Assembly (NCBI GenBank): GCA_950295325.1
Contig: OX485803.1
Span: 69,951,554 to 70,015,553, forward strand
Direction: 5' to 3'
Length of the DNA stretch: 64,000 nt
DNA from: Polytrichum commune
Lineage: Eukaryota; Streptophyta; Polytrichopsida; Polytrichales; Polytrichaceae
Shown: positions 54,216 to 64,000 of the stretch, piece by piece
Position numbering within the stretch: position 1 is the first letter of the stretch
Layout of the letters: the number at the start of each line of letters is the position of its first letter
The notes under the pieces: generated by a model
What the model was told of the DNA's origin: nothing
The model's database searches: none
Seen by the model: the letters and a program-made list of their open reading frames with translations, nothing else
Made by a program: the position numbers and the translations under genes

Positions 54216-54772
54216 CGTTGCTCGTGAGCATGAAGAAACACAAGCCTACGATAGAAACTGTGCAGATATATTCCAAATGAACAATGGTTCATTATATACA
54301 AGTGAGCCCGGCCATGAGCTTGACTAACCTACCTAGAAGACTGTTCCTAATTAAATGTCCACTTAGGGTGAGCGGCTAACACTAATGATCTTACTAGATT
54401 CTCCTGTGACTATTGACTGTTAGAAACAGTGAAGACCGTGCCACGTATACTGAGATTTCTACAGAGCAAGCCCAGGCTCTGCTTTGGGAAGCATGGGAAA
54501 TTTCGGGAAGATTTTCATAGGACGTGTTTGCGAGGGGTACACTATGATTGGAAGAGCGTTTGGTTCTGCTCCACCGGAACTGGTAGCTCCCAGCCTTAAA
54601 TATTGACGACAGCATGCGCTGAGTCACCGTAATCTACCTTGTCTCATGAAATGGCGTCCATCTGAGCTTCTTCGGCTGTATCGTTTGGCTCGTGCATCAA
54701 TTTGTCGGGGTCGGGATCGCTGGTTGGTGCTACGCCTTCGTGTGCTTGTATGTCTACAATTTATTCTTCTTT

Positions 54773-55195
54773 CTATGGGATTTTGGCATAGGATACGCGC
54801 GGTGTGCTAGGCGGTGGCGAGGGTTGAGGATAGTGAATTATTGTTTGCGCGTTGAGCTGCCACGTAAGGTGTTGATTCTCCTCCAGTGCTTTCTGCAACA
54901 AACTTGCCCGCTGCTGCTCCTGCTGCTCAGCGAAGGATACTTGCTCTGCTTTAAATGACAGCGACACCTTTGCGTCCTCTAATTGTCTGCGTAGGTTGGC
55001 ACATTCCCGTTTAATAAACGCTTTTCGAAGCTGTTGAATTTCGTCTACTTGCTCCATTAACTGCTGCTTATGATGAACCTTCTCCAATTCGTGGATACGT
55101 GCTTCTCTCTTGGTACAGAGTAAGTATTGTTGGGTAAGGGTATCCTGTATTACCCAAGGAAATGTGGTGACTTCGCCTAGAGTTCGTGTTACCAT
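54773..55195 (-). CDS. Short coiled-coil protein or exon
   Basis: 140 codons from MVTRTLGEVTTFPWVIQDTL. Residues 30-110 are a strong coiled coil: ELEKVHHKQQLMEQVDEIQQ, FIKRECANLRRQLEDAKVSL, EEQ-rich SFAEQQEQQRASLLQKALEE. It ends in a proline-rich tail (YPQPSPPPSTPRVSY). No signal peptide or membrane segment. The likely promoter lies towards the AP2/ERF gene, in a divergent arrangement with about 650 bp between starts. No specific family can be named. Confidence 0.5.
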   Translation of the reverse strand: MVTRTLGEVTTFPWVIQDTLTQQYLLCTKREARIHELEKVHHKQQLMEQVDEIQQLRKAFIKRECANLRRQLEDAKVSLSFKAEQVSFAEQQEQQRASLLQKALEENQHLTWQLNAQTIIHYPQPSPPPSTPRVSYAKIP

Positions 55196-55848
55196 TGAAA
55201 CCTTACAACTGAGTTCAATTCTCCCTCAGCTACCAGCCAACCAAAGAAGAGTGTCTGAATCGATCCTCACTAACTGACAAGCTGATAAGCTGACAACGCT
55301 CAATGTTATCATCCGAACCTGAAAACAAAAGTTAACCCTAGTGTCAGCGTCTGAGTTCGACCCTGGAGATTAAGAGTGGCAGAGATAGATTTGGTGTCAG
55401 GTTGACATTAGGTTATAATTTCGGTGTGAGGAATTAGAGAGGTAATTTAGTTAGTATTCGGAGGTGACCGGGGATCCAGAAGGTTGTTGGTCAGATTCTA
55501 AAACTCTAATTCTCCTTCCAGTCATTCAATGCAGAGTGTCATCACAAGCTGACAGTCAGTCCACTGTGCAGTGTCAAGTTCAACTGATCGCAAGTGTTAT
55601 GATCTGAAGCTCATGAGAAAGTTTAATCTTATTGCCAGAGTTTGAGTTCATGCGGGGTTGTGTCGGCCTGGAGAGTAAGAGTGGCAGAGATGGACTCCGT
55701 GTCAAGTTGGCAAATTCATTTTCATTTTCATTTTCATTTTTATTTGGTTTCTTCTGGGTGTGGAAAGAAAGGTCGGTGAATTAAGTAGGGATTTTAGATA
55801 GTTTTCCGAGGTGACTGGCAGAGAGCAGGAAGTTGTTGAACGTTAGTA
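55196..55848. other. Divergent intergenic region between coiled-coil and AP2/ERF genes
   Basis: Two diverged direct segments (about 55330-55390 and 55630-55690) share GCGTCTGAGTT/GAGTTTGAGTT and TAAGAGTGGCAGAGAT. A TTCATT/TTCATTT microsatellite lies at about 55714-55745. No ORF of note. Confidence 0.45.
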
Positions 55849-56678
55849 TTGTGGGACGCTGCGATGCTCGGAATGGTGGAGAAGGCAAGTTCTCCCCCAC
55901 TAAATGTGAAGAGAGGAGGGAATTTGCTGAGCTGCTCCTCCGCCATCCTCAAAAAACCGTCGTCAACAAGTCCATGGATCAAGCAGCAAAGAGGCAAGCT
56001 GCCCCTGGCACCCCTGACACCAAAGATCTACAAGGGGGTGCGCATGCGGACGTGGGAGAAATGGGTGTCAGAGATTCGGGAGCCCAACAAGCGAACCCGC
56101 ATTTGGTTAGGATCCTTTTCCACCGCCGAGATGGCAGCACGAGCCTACGACGACGCAGCGGTGGTCTGCTTGCGTGGAGCGTCCGCTTCAGGATTGAGTT
56201 TTCCAGATTCGCCTCCAACGCCACCTCCTGACCTAGACTCGCGGTGCATAACGCCCCGAGATGTGCAAGCAGTCGCCGCTGCAGCAGCCGCATCGTGCGC
56301 AGTCACCACCTCCGCAGATCAGCCTATCCATGACTCGACCAATTCGAACAGCGAAGGCAGCAGCTCCAACGCTGGTATTAATTCAGATGAAGAAGAAATA
56401 ATGCTGGAAGACGCAATGCCACCAGCGCCGGTGCAGAGCCTAGTGACTGTCAACGATGGAGCTATAGATTGGCCGAGGACCGAGTTCGAGGATTCGGAGC
56501 CACCTGATGCATCAATATTCCAGAGCTATTGTTGCAACAACCAAAGGTGAGAGACATGGTGGACCCTCTAATTTACAATGACAAGCTGCTGCAGGGGCAA
56601 CCTACAGTTGATGTTAACTCACCACTAATTGATCACGAGATGGACGGCACAATGATACTCAACGAGCCATACTTATAG
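55849..56678 (+). CDS. AP2/ERF transcription factor, DREB type, one frame break near the 3' end
   Basis: Nuclear factors of this family bind DRE/GCC-type promoter elements through a single AP2 domain. The ORF 55849-56550 (233 codons) has one AP2 domain at about residues 61-119: [36 protein letters not shown] and GLSFP. The V and E of KWVSEIRE match the DREB-type positions 14 and 19. After it come an alanine run, a serine-rich stretch and an acidic patch ([13 protein letters not shown]), a likely activation region. The frame stops at 56550, but the next frame, from about 56525, continues cleanly with [20 protein letters not shown] and [15 protein letters not shown] to a TAG at 56676-56678. A single-base break near 56525-56535 is therefore likely. 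No introns, as is usual for this group. The gene lies beside a satellite array. Confidence 0.88.
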
Positions 56679-56735
56679 TCCTTCCATTGAGGTCATGATG
56701 CTTCGGAGAGTCACTGCTCCCCAGTGTTTCCAAGT

Positions 56736-57464
56736 CCAACCGGTTACAGGTTGTGATCTTTCAAGTTTTCTTTATGACTTTGAGGTACATTCCACAAGAT
56801 TCCTCTAAAATGATGGGTAATTTTCATGAAGTCTTGAACATCAACCGGTTACAGGTTGTAATCTTTCGGCTTTTCTTCATGAATTTGAGGTACATTTCAC
56901 ACATTCCTCTAAAATGGTGGATAATTTGCCTGAAGTCTTGACCATCAACCTGTTACAGGTTGTGATCTTTCGGTTTTTCTTTGTGAATTCGAGGTACATC
57001 TCACAGATTCCTCCAAAATGATGTCAAATATCCTTGAAGTCTTGAACATCAACTGGGTACAGGTTGTGATCTTTCGGTTTTTGTTTTATGTATTTGAGGT
57101 ACATTTCACAAATTCCTTTAAAATGATAAGTAATTATCCTGAAGTCTTGAAACATCAACAGGTTGTAATCTTTCGGTTATTCTTTGCGAATTCGAGGTAC
57201 ATTTCACAGATTCCTCTATTATGATGGGTAAATGTGCTGAAGTCTTGAACATCAACCGGTTACAGGTTGTGATCTTTTGGTTTTTCTTTGCGAATTCGAG
57301 GTACATTTCACAGATTCCTCTATTATGATGGGTAAATATGCTGAAGTCTTGAACATCAACCAGTTACAGGTTGTGATCTTTCGGTTTTTCTTCATGAATT
57401 TGAGCTATATTTCACAGATTCCTCTAAAATGGTTGGTAATATGCTTGAAGTCTTGAACATCAAC
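56736..57464. repeat. Satellite: about seven copies of a 104-bp unit
   Basis: Units begin near CAACCGGTTACAGGTTGTGA, then pass TTTCGGTTTTTCTTTGCGAA, GAGGTACATTTCACAGATTC and GAAGTCTTGAACATCAAC. Copies start near 56738, 56842, 56946, 57049, 57155 (shortened), 57252 and 57356. The ORFs at 56753 and 57018 are products of the array. It starts only about 60 bp after the AP2/ERF end, so it overlaps that gene's 3' UTR. Confidence 0.92.
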
Positions 57465-57679
57465 GCTCACATGCAATAGAATTAATATTGGCTCATATAG
57501 ATATAATTCAAGTAAAACCAATATGAATGATTCCGCTATAGAAAATGTATACACTCTGGATGAACCAATCTAATTGCAAAAATACCATTTAGAGACAATC
57601 ACATTCATGACTACCAACCACCAATGTTCCATGTGCATTGTGAGAAAATTGTGCGTATTTGAATATTGGTTCAATGACA

Positions 57680-57872
57680 AAAGTAGCAAAAAAAACAATC
57701 ATCCACATTAATTTTCTGGAAAAGCAATTATTGTGGCCCATGCTAATTTTCTACTAGAAATTTAGCATGGGTCAAAAAGTGATATGGCCCACACCAATTC
57801 TCAGTGTGAGAATTAGCATGCACTCTAGAAAATTAGAGTGGCCCACACTAATATGACAGTTTAGTGTAGTGA
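57680..57872. mobile_element. MITE copy related to 6904-7272
   Basis: GTGGCCCATGCTAATTTTC and CACACCAATTCTC match the 6904-7272 element. It ends TTTAGTGTAG near 57862. The left end is not clear. Confidence 0.55.
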
Positions 57873-58983
57873 TACCCACCTAGTACCATTGAAATATTTG
57901 ATTGATCATTAGTACAAAGTTTTATACTAGTCAATAGCTTCTAATATGAGCCAGGGGTGGCAACAACTGGGATACATTGCAAGGGTCCTCAGATAACAAA
58001 ACCATTTGAAAGCTAATAATGGCTTCATAATAATGTATTTTAGAGTTATTATAGAAGTCTTCAAACTAGGAGTTGGAGTGATAAATACTATAATACTTGT
58101 ATAATCTATTACAATACTTAATTTTTTTATAAGATCTTATTATAAGTATTAATTAGGTGAAAAAAATCTTAAGGTCTGGACTAAGACCCCCGTAATATAA
58201 ACACCTCATTACACAACTTTAAACCATTATATTTAACATTCTAGCTTGTCTATTTACATAAATTTTGATACCATTGGATTCATCTTGACTTTCTCTTTAA
58301 CAACATTTAAAAATGTTCAATTAATAATCATATTGATACCATTTCTAAGTGACATTCAATTTAATAATTATGTATTATAATCCCAGCCGTTACCACTCCG
58401 GGAATTTGAGACCATCATTCATAAATGATAATGTGCATTGAGACCGCCGACTCAACATTGGTATACACAGAGCCCTTAGTGTGGCCATTGTTGACATACA
58501 TTCATAATACGATTCATTCTGCAATAATGCATTGTCCCAACACAATGTACTGGAGAGCAACTTGCACATAGGGCTGGAAAATTGAGCTTGTCTCAAGTTA
58601 TACTATATGAACTCAAGTTTGAGTGTACAGTGACAAATTTTCAAATTTATAGAAGGATATCTTTATCTCAGGCTTCAAGTTGCAAGTCTCAAAGAAATCT
58701 TGGCCGATGCATGTCGCATTGACTTACATGATTCCATACATGTGTAGTGCAATAATTTGACCAATAGATGCCTGCCTGATGATGTTGGAAAGTCATGTAC
58801 GCTGGACTTCTCAACCTTGAAAGTTGAGATGGCTCTCTGGAGGGGAGGATTTACTCCTGCTTTAATTTATTCAAGATTGTAGGAATTTGTTGCAGCTTAA
58901 TGCACGATATAAATTGTTGAATCCAAGAGCTAGCCAGTGATCGGGGAGATATTTGGGCATAACCAGTTGAGATTTTAGTGTTT
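57873..58983. other. No recognisable gene
   Basis: AT-rich sequence with isolated short ORFs only (58390-58596, minus). Confidence 0.4.
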
Positions 58984-59103
58984 GCAAGTCCAACCGGTTA
59001 CATGTTGACATCTTCCAGTTTTCTTTTATTAAATTGAGGTATATTCTATAAATCCCTCTACAATGATCGGTATTTTTCCTATAGTCTTGAACTTCAACCG
59101 GTT
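58984..59103. repeat. Isolated diverged copy of the 104-bp satellite unit
   Basis: Reads CCAACCGGTTACATGTTGAC, then ATTGAGGTATATTCTATAAA, then AGTCTTGAACTTCAACCGGT, all matching the unit at 56736-57464 but with more substitutions. It lies 1.5 kb beyond the array. Confidence 0.7.
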
Positions 59104-61636
59104 ATTTTTCAAACTCAACCGGTTCATTTGTAACTAACTGTCGGTTCTCCCCGATCATTGGAGCTAGCCCCTTGAGACATGGATTCAACTCCTTCCCCAC
59201 CTGTCCTCAAAGAGACCACCCCTGACAAGGGGCAATAGCCCGCGGTGCATTCAAGGCTTGCTCATGAACACCTCCCGGGCTCATATAAGGTATGTGGGTG
59301 TTATTCAATTTGTTTTTCATATTCTTCAACTTATGCCGATTATATTTACACAACAAGACTTGTATTGCATTAGCAAATCTACGATGAAGCATCAACAAAA
59401 ATCGGATTTTTCCTTACTTAGTTGTGGTTATTGGAAGTACATGTTTGTTGATATTTTGATTGAATACATAGGTCCTCCTAATTGTGTTCAATATTGAGTG
59501 TGCAATTTGTACAAAGCGAGACTCATCTAACTTCAACCACAATCTCAAGCACATGAGCAACTTGTCGTGCAGAGCAGTATATTCCAGTGATTTGATATTC
59601 CTGACTTTAACATGAAACATGTGATTGTTTTTGGCAATCAATATGACCGAGCTGCACATGATGTGCATTACCAGGGCCGAGAGGAATTCTTGCCTTCAAT
59701 TTAATGTCTTCCATGGGGTGCTATAGGACCAAATATCCATGCGAAAGTTGTGAAGGAAAGCATTCAGAAAAACAGAACTTGTCCAACAACGTAAACGACC
59801 AGGCTTGCACCTATATCTCTCAGTACTTCCTCCAGTTTTCTTGAGACCACTTGCAGAAAGTTATTAAGGCTTAGAATAAAGAAAGTTTGGGTCGTGAACA
59901 GAACATAGGCCTGGACCAACTGGTCATCACATGAGACCCGAGCAGGATACCCAAGAGCTGCCAGGACAATTCGTGATGGCGTGTATGTTCGCCAGCGTGA
60001 GTTTATGATACCAAGGAGAGAGAGAAGAAACTTCGATCCCCGGAGGGGACCGACGTGAATGAAGTGTCTGTTCATTCCACCCCTAGCCCTATGATACCAA
60101 GGAGGCATAGACTTAGGCTTATAAGCTTAGCTTCCTAGAGAAACAGTTTGAGCATTCTCTTCTGATCTTCAAAGATTACGTCAGAGATGGAGGGCAAGGC
60201 AGCACCAGGGGCAGGAGAAACTTTGGATAAATTAGTCTGAACTCGTGGCATTGCCAAGCTTGCACAGTATGAGATGGCAATTATAGCCATCGATATGGTT
60301 GCCAGGCTTAAGTAGGTCTTAATTTTGGTTTCTTCTCACGCGGCCATCAGGCGTGCCCACCTAAGTTCCTAATCATGCGAAGAAATTGACAAGGGTGCAT
60401 GAGTAGCAAAAACTTGAGTCAAAATTATTTTCCCAACCTGATTTAGTCAATGTGCAGTTTTTCAAATCACAGGGGGTCCCAATATGAGGTGGGGCCCTAG
60501 AAGTGGAGGAAGAATAGCCTCATGTTGCTTGTGAGGTTCGATTAACCATGTGAAGCACGAGGAGGAAGCACTAAGTCTTCCAAAGTGAATTGAAATGATG
60601 TGTGGAGAGTTGCTTGGAGCGATTTGGTAGGAGGAACGGAGTCAAGGGGGGAGGGGTCACACCAAGGAGCTTCCATGCGGAGACACCAGCTTGGCCCACG
60701 ACGAGCAACGCCATCGTCCCTCGAGGGCGACACATGTCCTAACCGAACGAGCGTTCGCTTCTCCTTGGAGAGGGGAGAGGGCGACGGGGCGTACGCGCGG
60801 GCAACAACTTTGGGGGTGGGTTGTTCATAACGCCGTCGTCGATCCCGATGTCCTGGGAGTAATCCACAACCGAAGCTATGTCCACCACCGAGAATTACAA
60901 TTTCAAATACATACACAAACACATGGTTTAGGGCTTACTGTATATTTAAACAATATAATGTTAGTGGATTTTACAATATTAGAGGGGATGTTGGAAATAT
61001 AGCACATAAAGTTGTACACAATATGAAATTTTGTTCACATGTCATACAATAATAACAACATCTAAACTTTGACAATCTTTGTTGGGTATTGCCATTCTCT
61101 ACAATGTGTATCGCATATCCATGAGGGACATGTGTAGGTGTTGTGTAAACACAGGCAAAACACCTTGTTAGTTAGCAGGCCCCATGATAGAGAGGTTTAC
61201 TATGGGCGCAAATTTCAAGCCAAAACAAGTATTCCACACACATATAACCACACCCGCACATATCAATGCAACACACATTCACACAAAACATAGACAATTT
61301 ATCACTGAAGCTATGATCATTAGGAAGGATATCATTTGGTTTGGTGGGCCATGCAATGATGGGACATGCAAAGCATGTGTATTTCATGGATATGACAATG
61401 TTTATCCATTCGGATCACATGGTGTGAAATGATAACTACACATTGCAAACCATAATGTCATCATGTCTCTCAATGCTCTAGACAGAGAGAAATAATTTGG
61501 TGCAGGAAATGTTTTTGGACATTGGCATACCCACTAAATATCAACATATTCCGTCATTCTAATATTTAAACCCAAGGCTAGCTCATATCATTCTATTTTA
61601 TAATACAAGATAGAGCGCAATTTCTAGGCATCCTAG
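59104..61636. other. No confidently assigned gene
   Basis: Several ORFs of 60-126 codons occur on both strands (59764-60108 minus contains QTFFILSLNNFLQVVSRKLE; 60542-60922 minus is arginine-rich), but none has a recognisable domain. About 60600-60830 is G+C-rich against its surroundings. Its plus and minus ORFs overlap fully, which suggests composition rather than coding. Confidence 0.4.
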
Positions 61637-62036
61637 TAGTCCATAATAACCCGAGTATGAGATTTTTCTTCCTTCTCTTCATAGTGGTATTACCTTCTAC
61701 ACATATAGTTCATTGGACTTGCTTAGCCTATACCAAGTGCCCAACTTCTAGAATGGCAATCCAAATTCCAAGTCCAAGCTTCATGGACAAAATTGTTATA
61801 GGCAGGAGTTAACCCCATGTTTGGGAGGTTTCATGGTAGTCCATAATTACCTAAGTATGATATTTTTCTTTCTTCTCTTCATAATGGTATTACCTTCTAC
61901 GCATATAGTTCATTGGACTTGCTTAGCCTATACCAAGTGCCCAACTTCTAGAATGGCAATCCAAATTCCAAGTCCAAGCTTCATGGACAAAATTATTATA
62001 GGCAGGAGTTAACCCCATGTTTGGGATGTTTCATGG
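61637..62036. repeat. Exact 200-bp tandem duplication, two copies
   Basis: Copies at 61637-61836 and 61837-62036, each from TAGTCCATAATNAC through TACCAAGTGCCCAACTTCTA to TTGGGANGTTTCATGG. A handful of differences separate them, about 95% or more identical by eye. The long middle portion appears identical, so the duplication is recent. No coding evidence. Confidence 0.92.
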
Positions 62037-64000
62037 AAGTAACATGATAATCTCTTTTCCCTTGAAAATAACACTACATATGGGCCAATTATGCTCTAAT
62101 TTAGTGTGGGTTGCTATTTGAACCAACACAAATTGTGCTAGATATTTTTGCTAAGGATGTCAATTTTTATTGAGTGATTTATTTGTATTTTTGGATGACT
62201 ACATTTTGAATTTTGAAAATTATATATAACATAATAGAAGTTATAGCACATTAACATAACTTCAACTATTCATTCATGTTAATTGCCCTAATCAATGTAT
62301 TGTAAGTTCTAATATTTCCAACAGATTTCCATGATTCTAGTAATATTTGAGGCTTCTTTTCAAATAAATTAAAATATTGTGATATTTTTATCAAAAACAT
62401 CATATTTTGTAAAAAAATTCCCTACACCGTTTATAGCAACATCCCCCCCCCCCCCCTTTAACAAGTTGTTTCAAGGAAAGGGAGGGGTTGTTAGGCTAGA
62501 GCGGCTTTGGACAAGCACAAAGCCTCCACCCCTGCCCAACCATCCACTTTGTAAAAATTGTCTTGCTTGGATCTTAGATGGCCATACTACCTAGTACTTG
62601 ATATCTCATATTGAGTACTCTTATTAATTGAAGGCTTGAAATCCCATATAATTATGTATTGCCTCTTGCAAAACAAGTTCATGGCTAGGAAAAAACACAA
62701 AGCAAACATGAAGTCAAGAATTCTACACGGCTAACTTGGAGATGTGTTAAGAATGATGTCATCAAACCCTCCACAACTAGCCACATTACTTAGCAATCCA
62801 ATATCAATAGACCCCTTATTTGGGCAAACCAACCCATACCCTCATTCCTTGTTGGACGCCTAAACCCTTGGCCCCAAAGAACCAATGTATGGGTTGTTAC
62901 GCCCCAACCATAGACCCCCCTAGTTGAGAGTAAAAGGCACCTTTGAGAATTCATGTAGATTGCATATGATTTTTTTTGGGGGGGGGGGGTTGACTCTATA
63001 TAGATTTGCTAATCTATGAATTTCTTTTGAAAAGTTTTCAAGCTACTTAACCTTCCTGAAATAGAAAAGGTTTCTCAAACTGTTGCTTTAAGGCCTCAGT
63101 ACCTTATGGGTGAATCCTGTGTTCCATATATGTAGACTGTCATTTGTTCCACCGGTGGCTCCTGCTGTTACCAAGTGGACTTTTAGCTCAAATACCATTC
63201 AGCCTCTAGCTTACCACATTCTCCTACATGGGCCTACAAAGAGGGAGAGTTGATATATGTGCTGTTTTCTCCTAAGCTACTTTAAGATCAAAAGTTCAAA
63301 AAGAAAATGGCCTGCATATATAAACAATATATCACTGTGGTACTTTTGCAGTGCTGTGGTGATTCACAAACAGACTGTGTGTCTGGAACAGTAAAACTGC
63401 AGGAGGCCGTGTTTCCTTTCCTTACATTTTGGGCACACAATGCAATTCAAGCCCTGGTAAATACGTCCGTGGAACATCAGATTCTTGGAGTTTCAGACAC
63501 AGCACGAAGTTGTACAACTTTGAAAATGCGGAAAAGAAAATCGTACTGGATCCTGGCTAGATAGTACTATAATCCCCTTGTTCCGTTCTTTCTTCTTTTT
63601 TCTGCTCATCATCCCGAAAGAAGATAACGTTCTGTTACGAGACTATTAGCATGTCCACACTACGACCAACGATTGGTTCACAATAGTGGGGGAGTTTCCA
63701 GCTTGATAGGAGCTCTTGTCTTGTATGCAGTAAAATAAATGAACGAAATTGGAGCACATGATATTCAATGAGGCCACTATGAGTAAAACACAAGTCGCTT
63801 ACTGATGATAAAAAAATTCAAAACAAAGAAAAGTTTCCCTATCAAGAGAGACTTCTCTTGCTGCTAAGGGCCACTTCACACACGAAGACTGAGAGCATGT
63901 ACCAATACATTTCAAGCACTCTCATTGGTGGAAGAGGCAGAGCCGGTCCAAGTTCGCTTCACACTACGCTTGATACATTGGCCACACCGGGGAGTCCGAC
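62037..64000. other. Gene-poor right end; possible exon at 63307-63564
   Basis: Mostly noncoding, with homopolymer runs (C run near 62444-62458, G run near 62979-62989). About 62075-62130 has fragments of the MITE family. A plus-strand ORF at 63307-63564 follows a TTTTGCAG acceptor-like site (about 63351) and reads SQTDCVSGTVKLQEAVFPFL. It could be an exon of a gene running off the right edge. No family recognised. Confidence 0.35.

Noticed and set aside
56753-57224. Small ORFs with repeated FRLFF/RYI peptides
   Set aside because: Products of the 104-bp satellite.
1-64000. CRISPR array, operon or tRNA genes
   Set aside because: No spaced identical direct repeats of CRISPR form, no ribosome-binding-site-led gene runs and no cloverleaf-like sequence were found; the DNA is eukaryotic.

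Overview
This window looks like nuclear DNA from a land plant, AT-rich and dominated by transposons. Plant-type genes support this: an AP2/ERF factor of DREB type, an F-box/kelch-like protein, a TKL-type kinase with GT-AG introns, and Ty1/copia, CACTA and hAT elements. The kinase style and a CUB-like secreted protein make me lean, weakly, towards a non-flowering plant (bryophyte, lycophyte or fern). I see no tRNA, rRNA, CRISPR or bacterial-type operon.

Layout. 1-1.4 kb is the 3' end of a LINE (RNase H plus zinc knuckle). 3.7-4.6 kb is a minisatellite split by a hAT-type MITE with an exact 8-bp target duplication. 6.9-7.3 kb is another MITE. 9-10.1 kb is a degenerate tandem triplication upstream of a kinase gene (11.1-13.3 kb). 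18.5-19.0 kb holds a secreted CUB-like gene, broken by three single-base frame breaks. 20.2-24.5 kb appears to be one UbiA-type prenyltransferase gene cut up by insertions: an interspersed repeat after the second Asp motif, a 1.7-kb hAT in the last exon (8-bp duplication), a triplicated terminal exon, and a solo LTR (5-bp duplication) in one of those copies. 24.9-27.5 kb is a dead pogo/Tigger transposon. 27.5-38.4 kb is a CACTA (En/Spm) element with a TNPD-like gene on the minus strand, a TNPA-like gene on the plus strand, and two unexpected pieces: a SET-domain ORF and an FCP1/NIF-phosphatase-like segment. 38.4-45 kb is a minus-strand multi-exon gene or element, largely unrecognised, that also carries an FCP1/NIF domain, with another hAT inside it. 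46.07-51.37 kb is a complete Ty1/copia element with nearly identical LTRs but broken coding frames. 51.8-56.7 kb is a short gene-rich island (PGG-like membrane protein, F-box/kelch-like, coiled coil, AP2/ERF). It is followed by a 104-bp satellite, an exact 200-bp tandem duplication and featureless DNA to the end.

How it fits together. Apart from the kinase, AP2/ERF, UbiA, CUB, F-box, PGG and coiled-coil loci, most recognisable coding sequence belongs to mobile elements. Several insertions can be undone on paper because their target duplications are exact, which gives an insertion history. Single-base frame breaks recur in genes that are otherwise well preserved, so consensus indel errors should be excluded before any of them is called a pseudogene.
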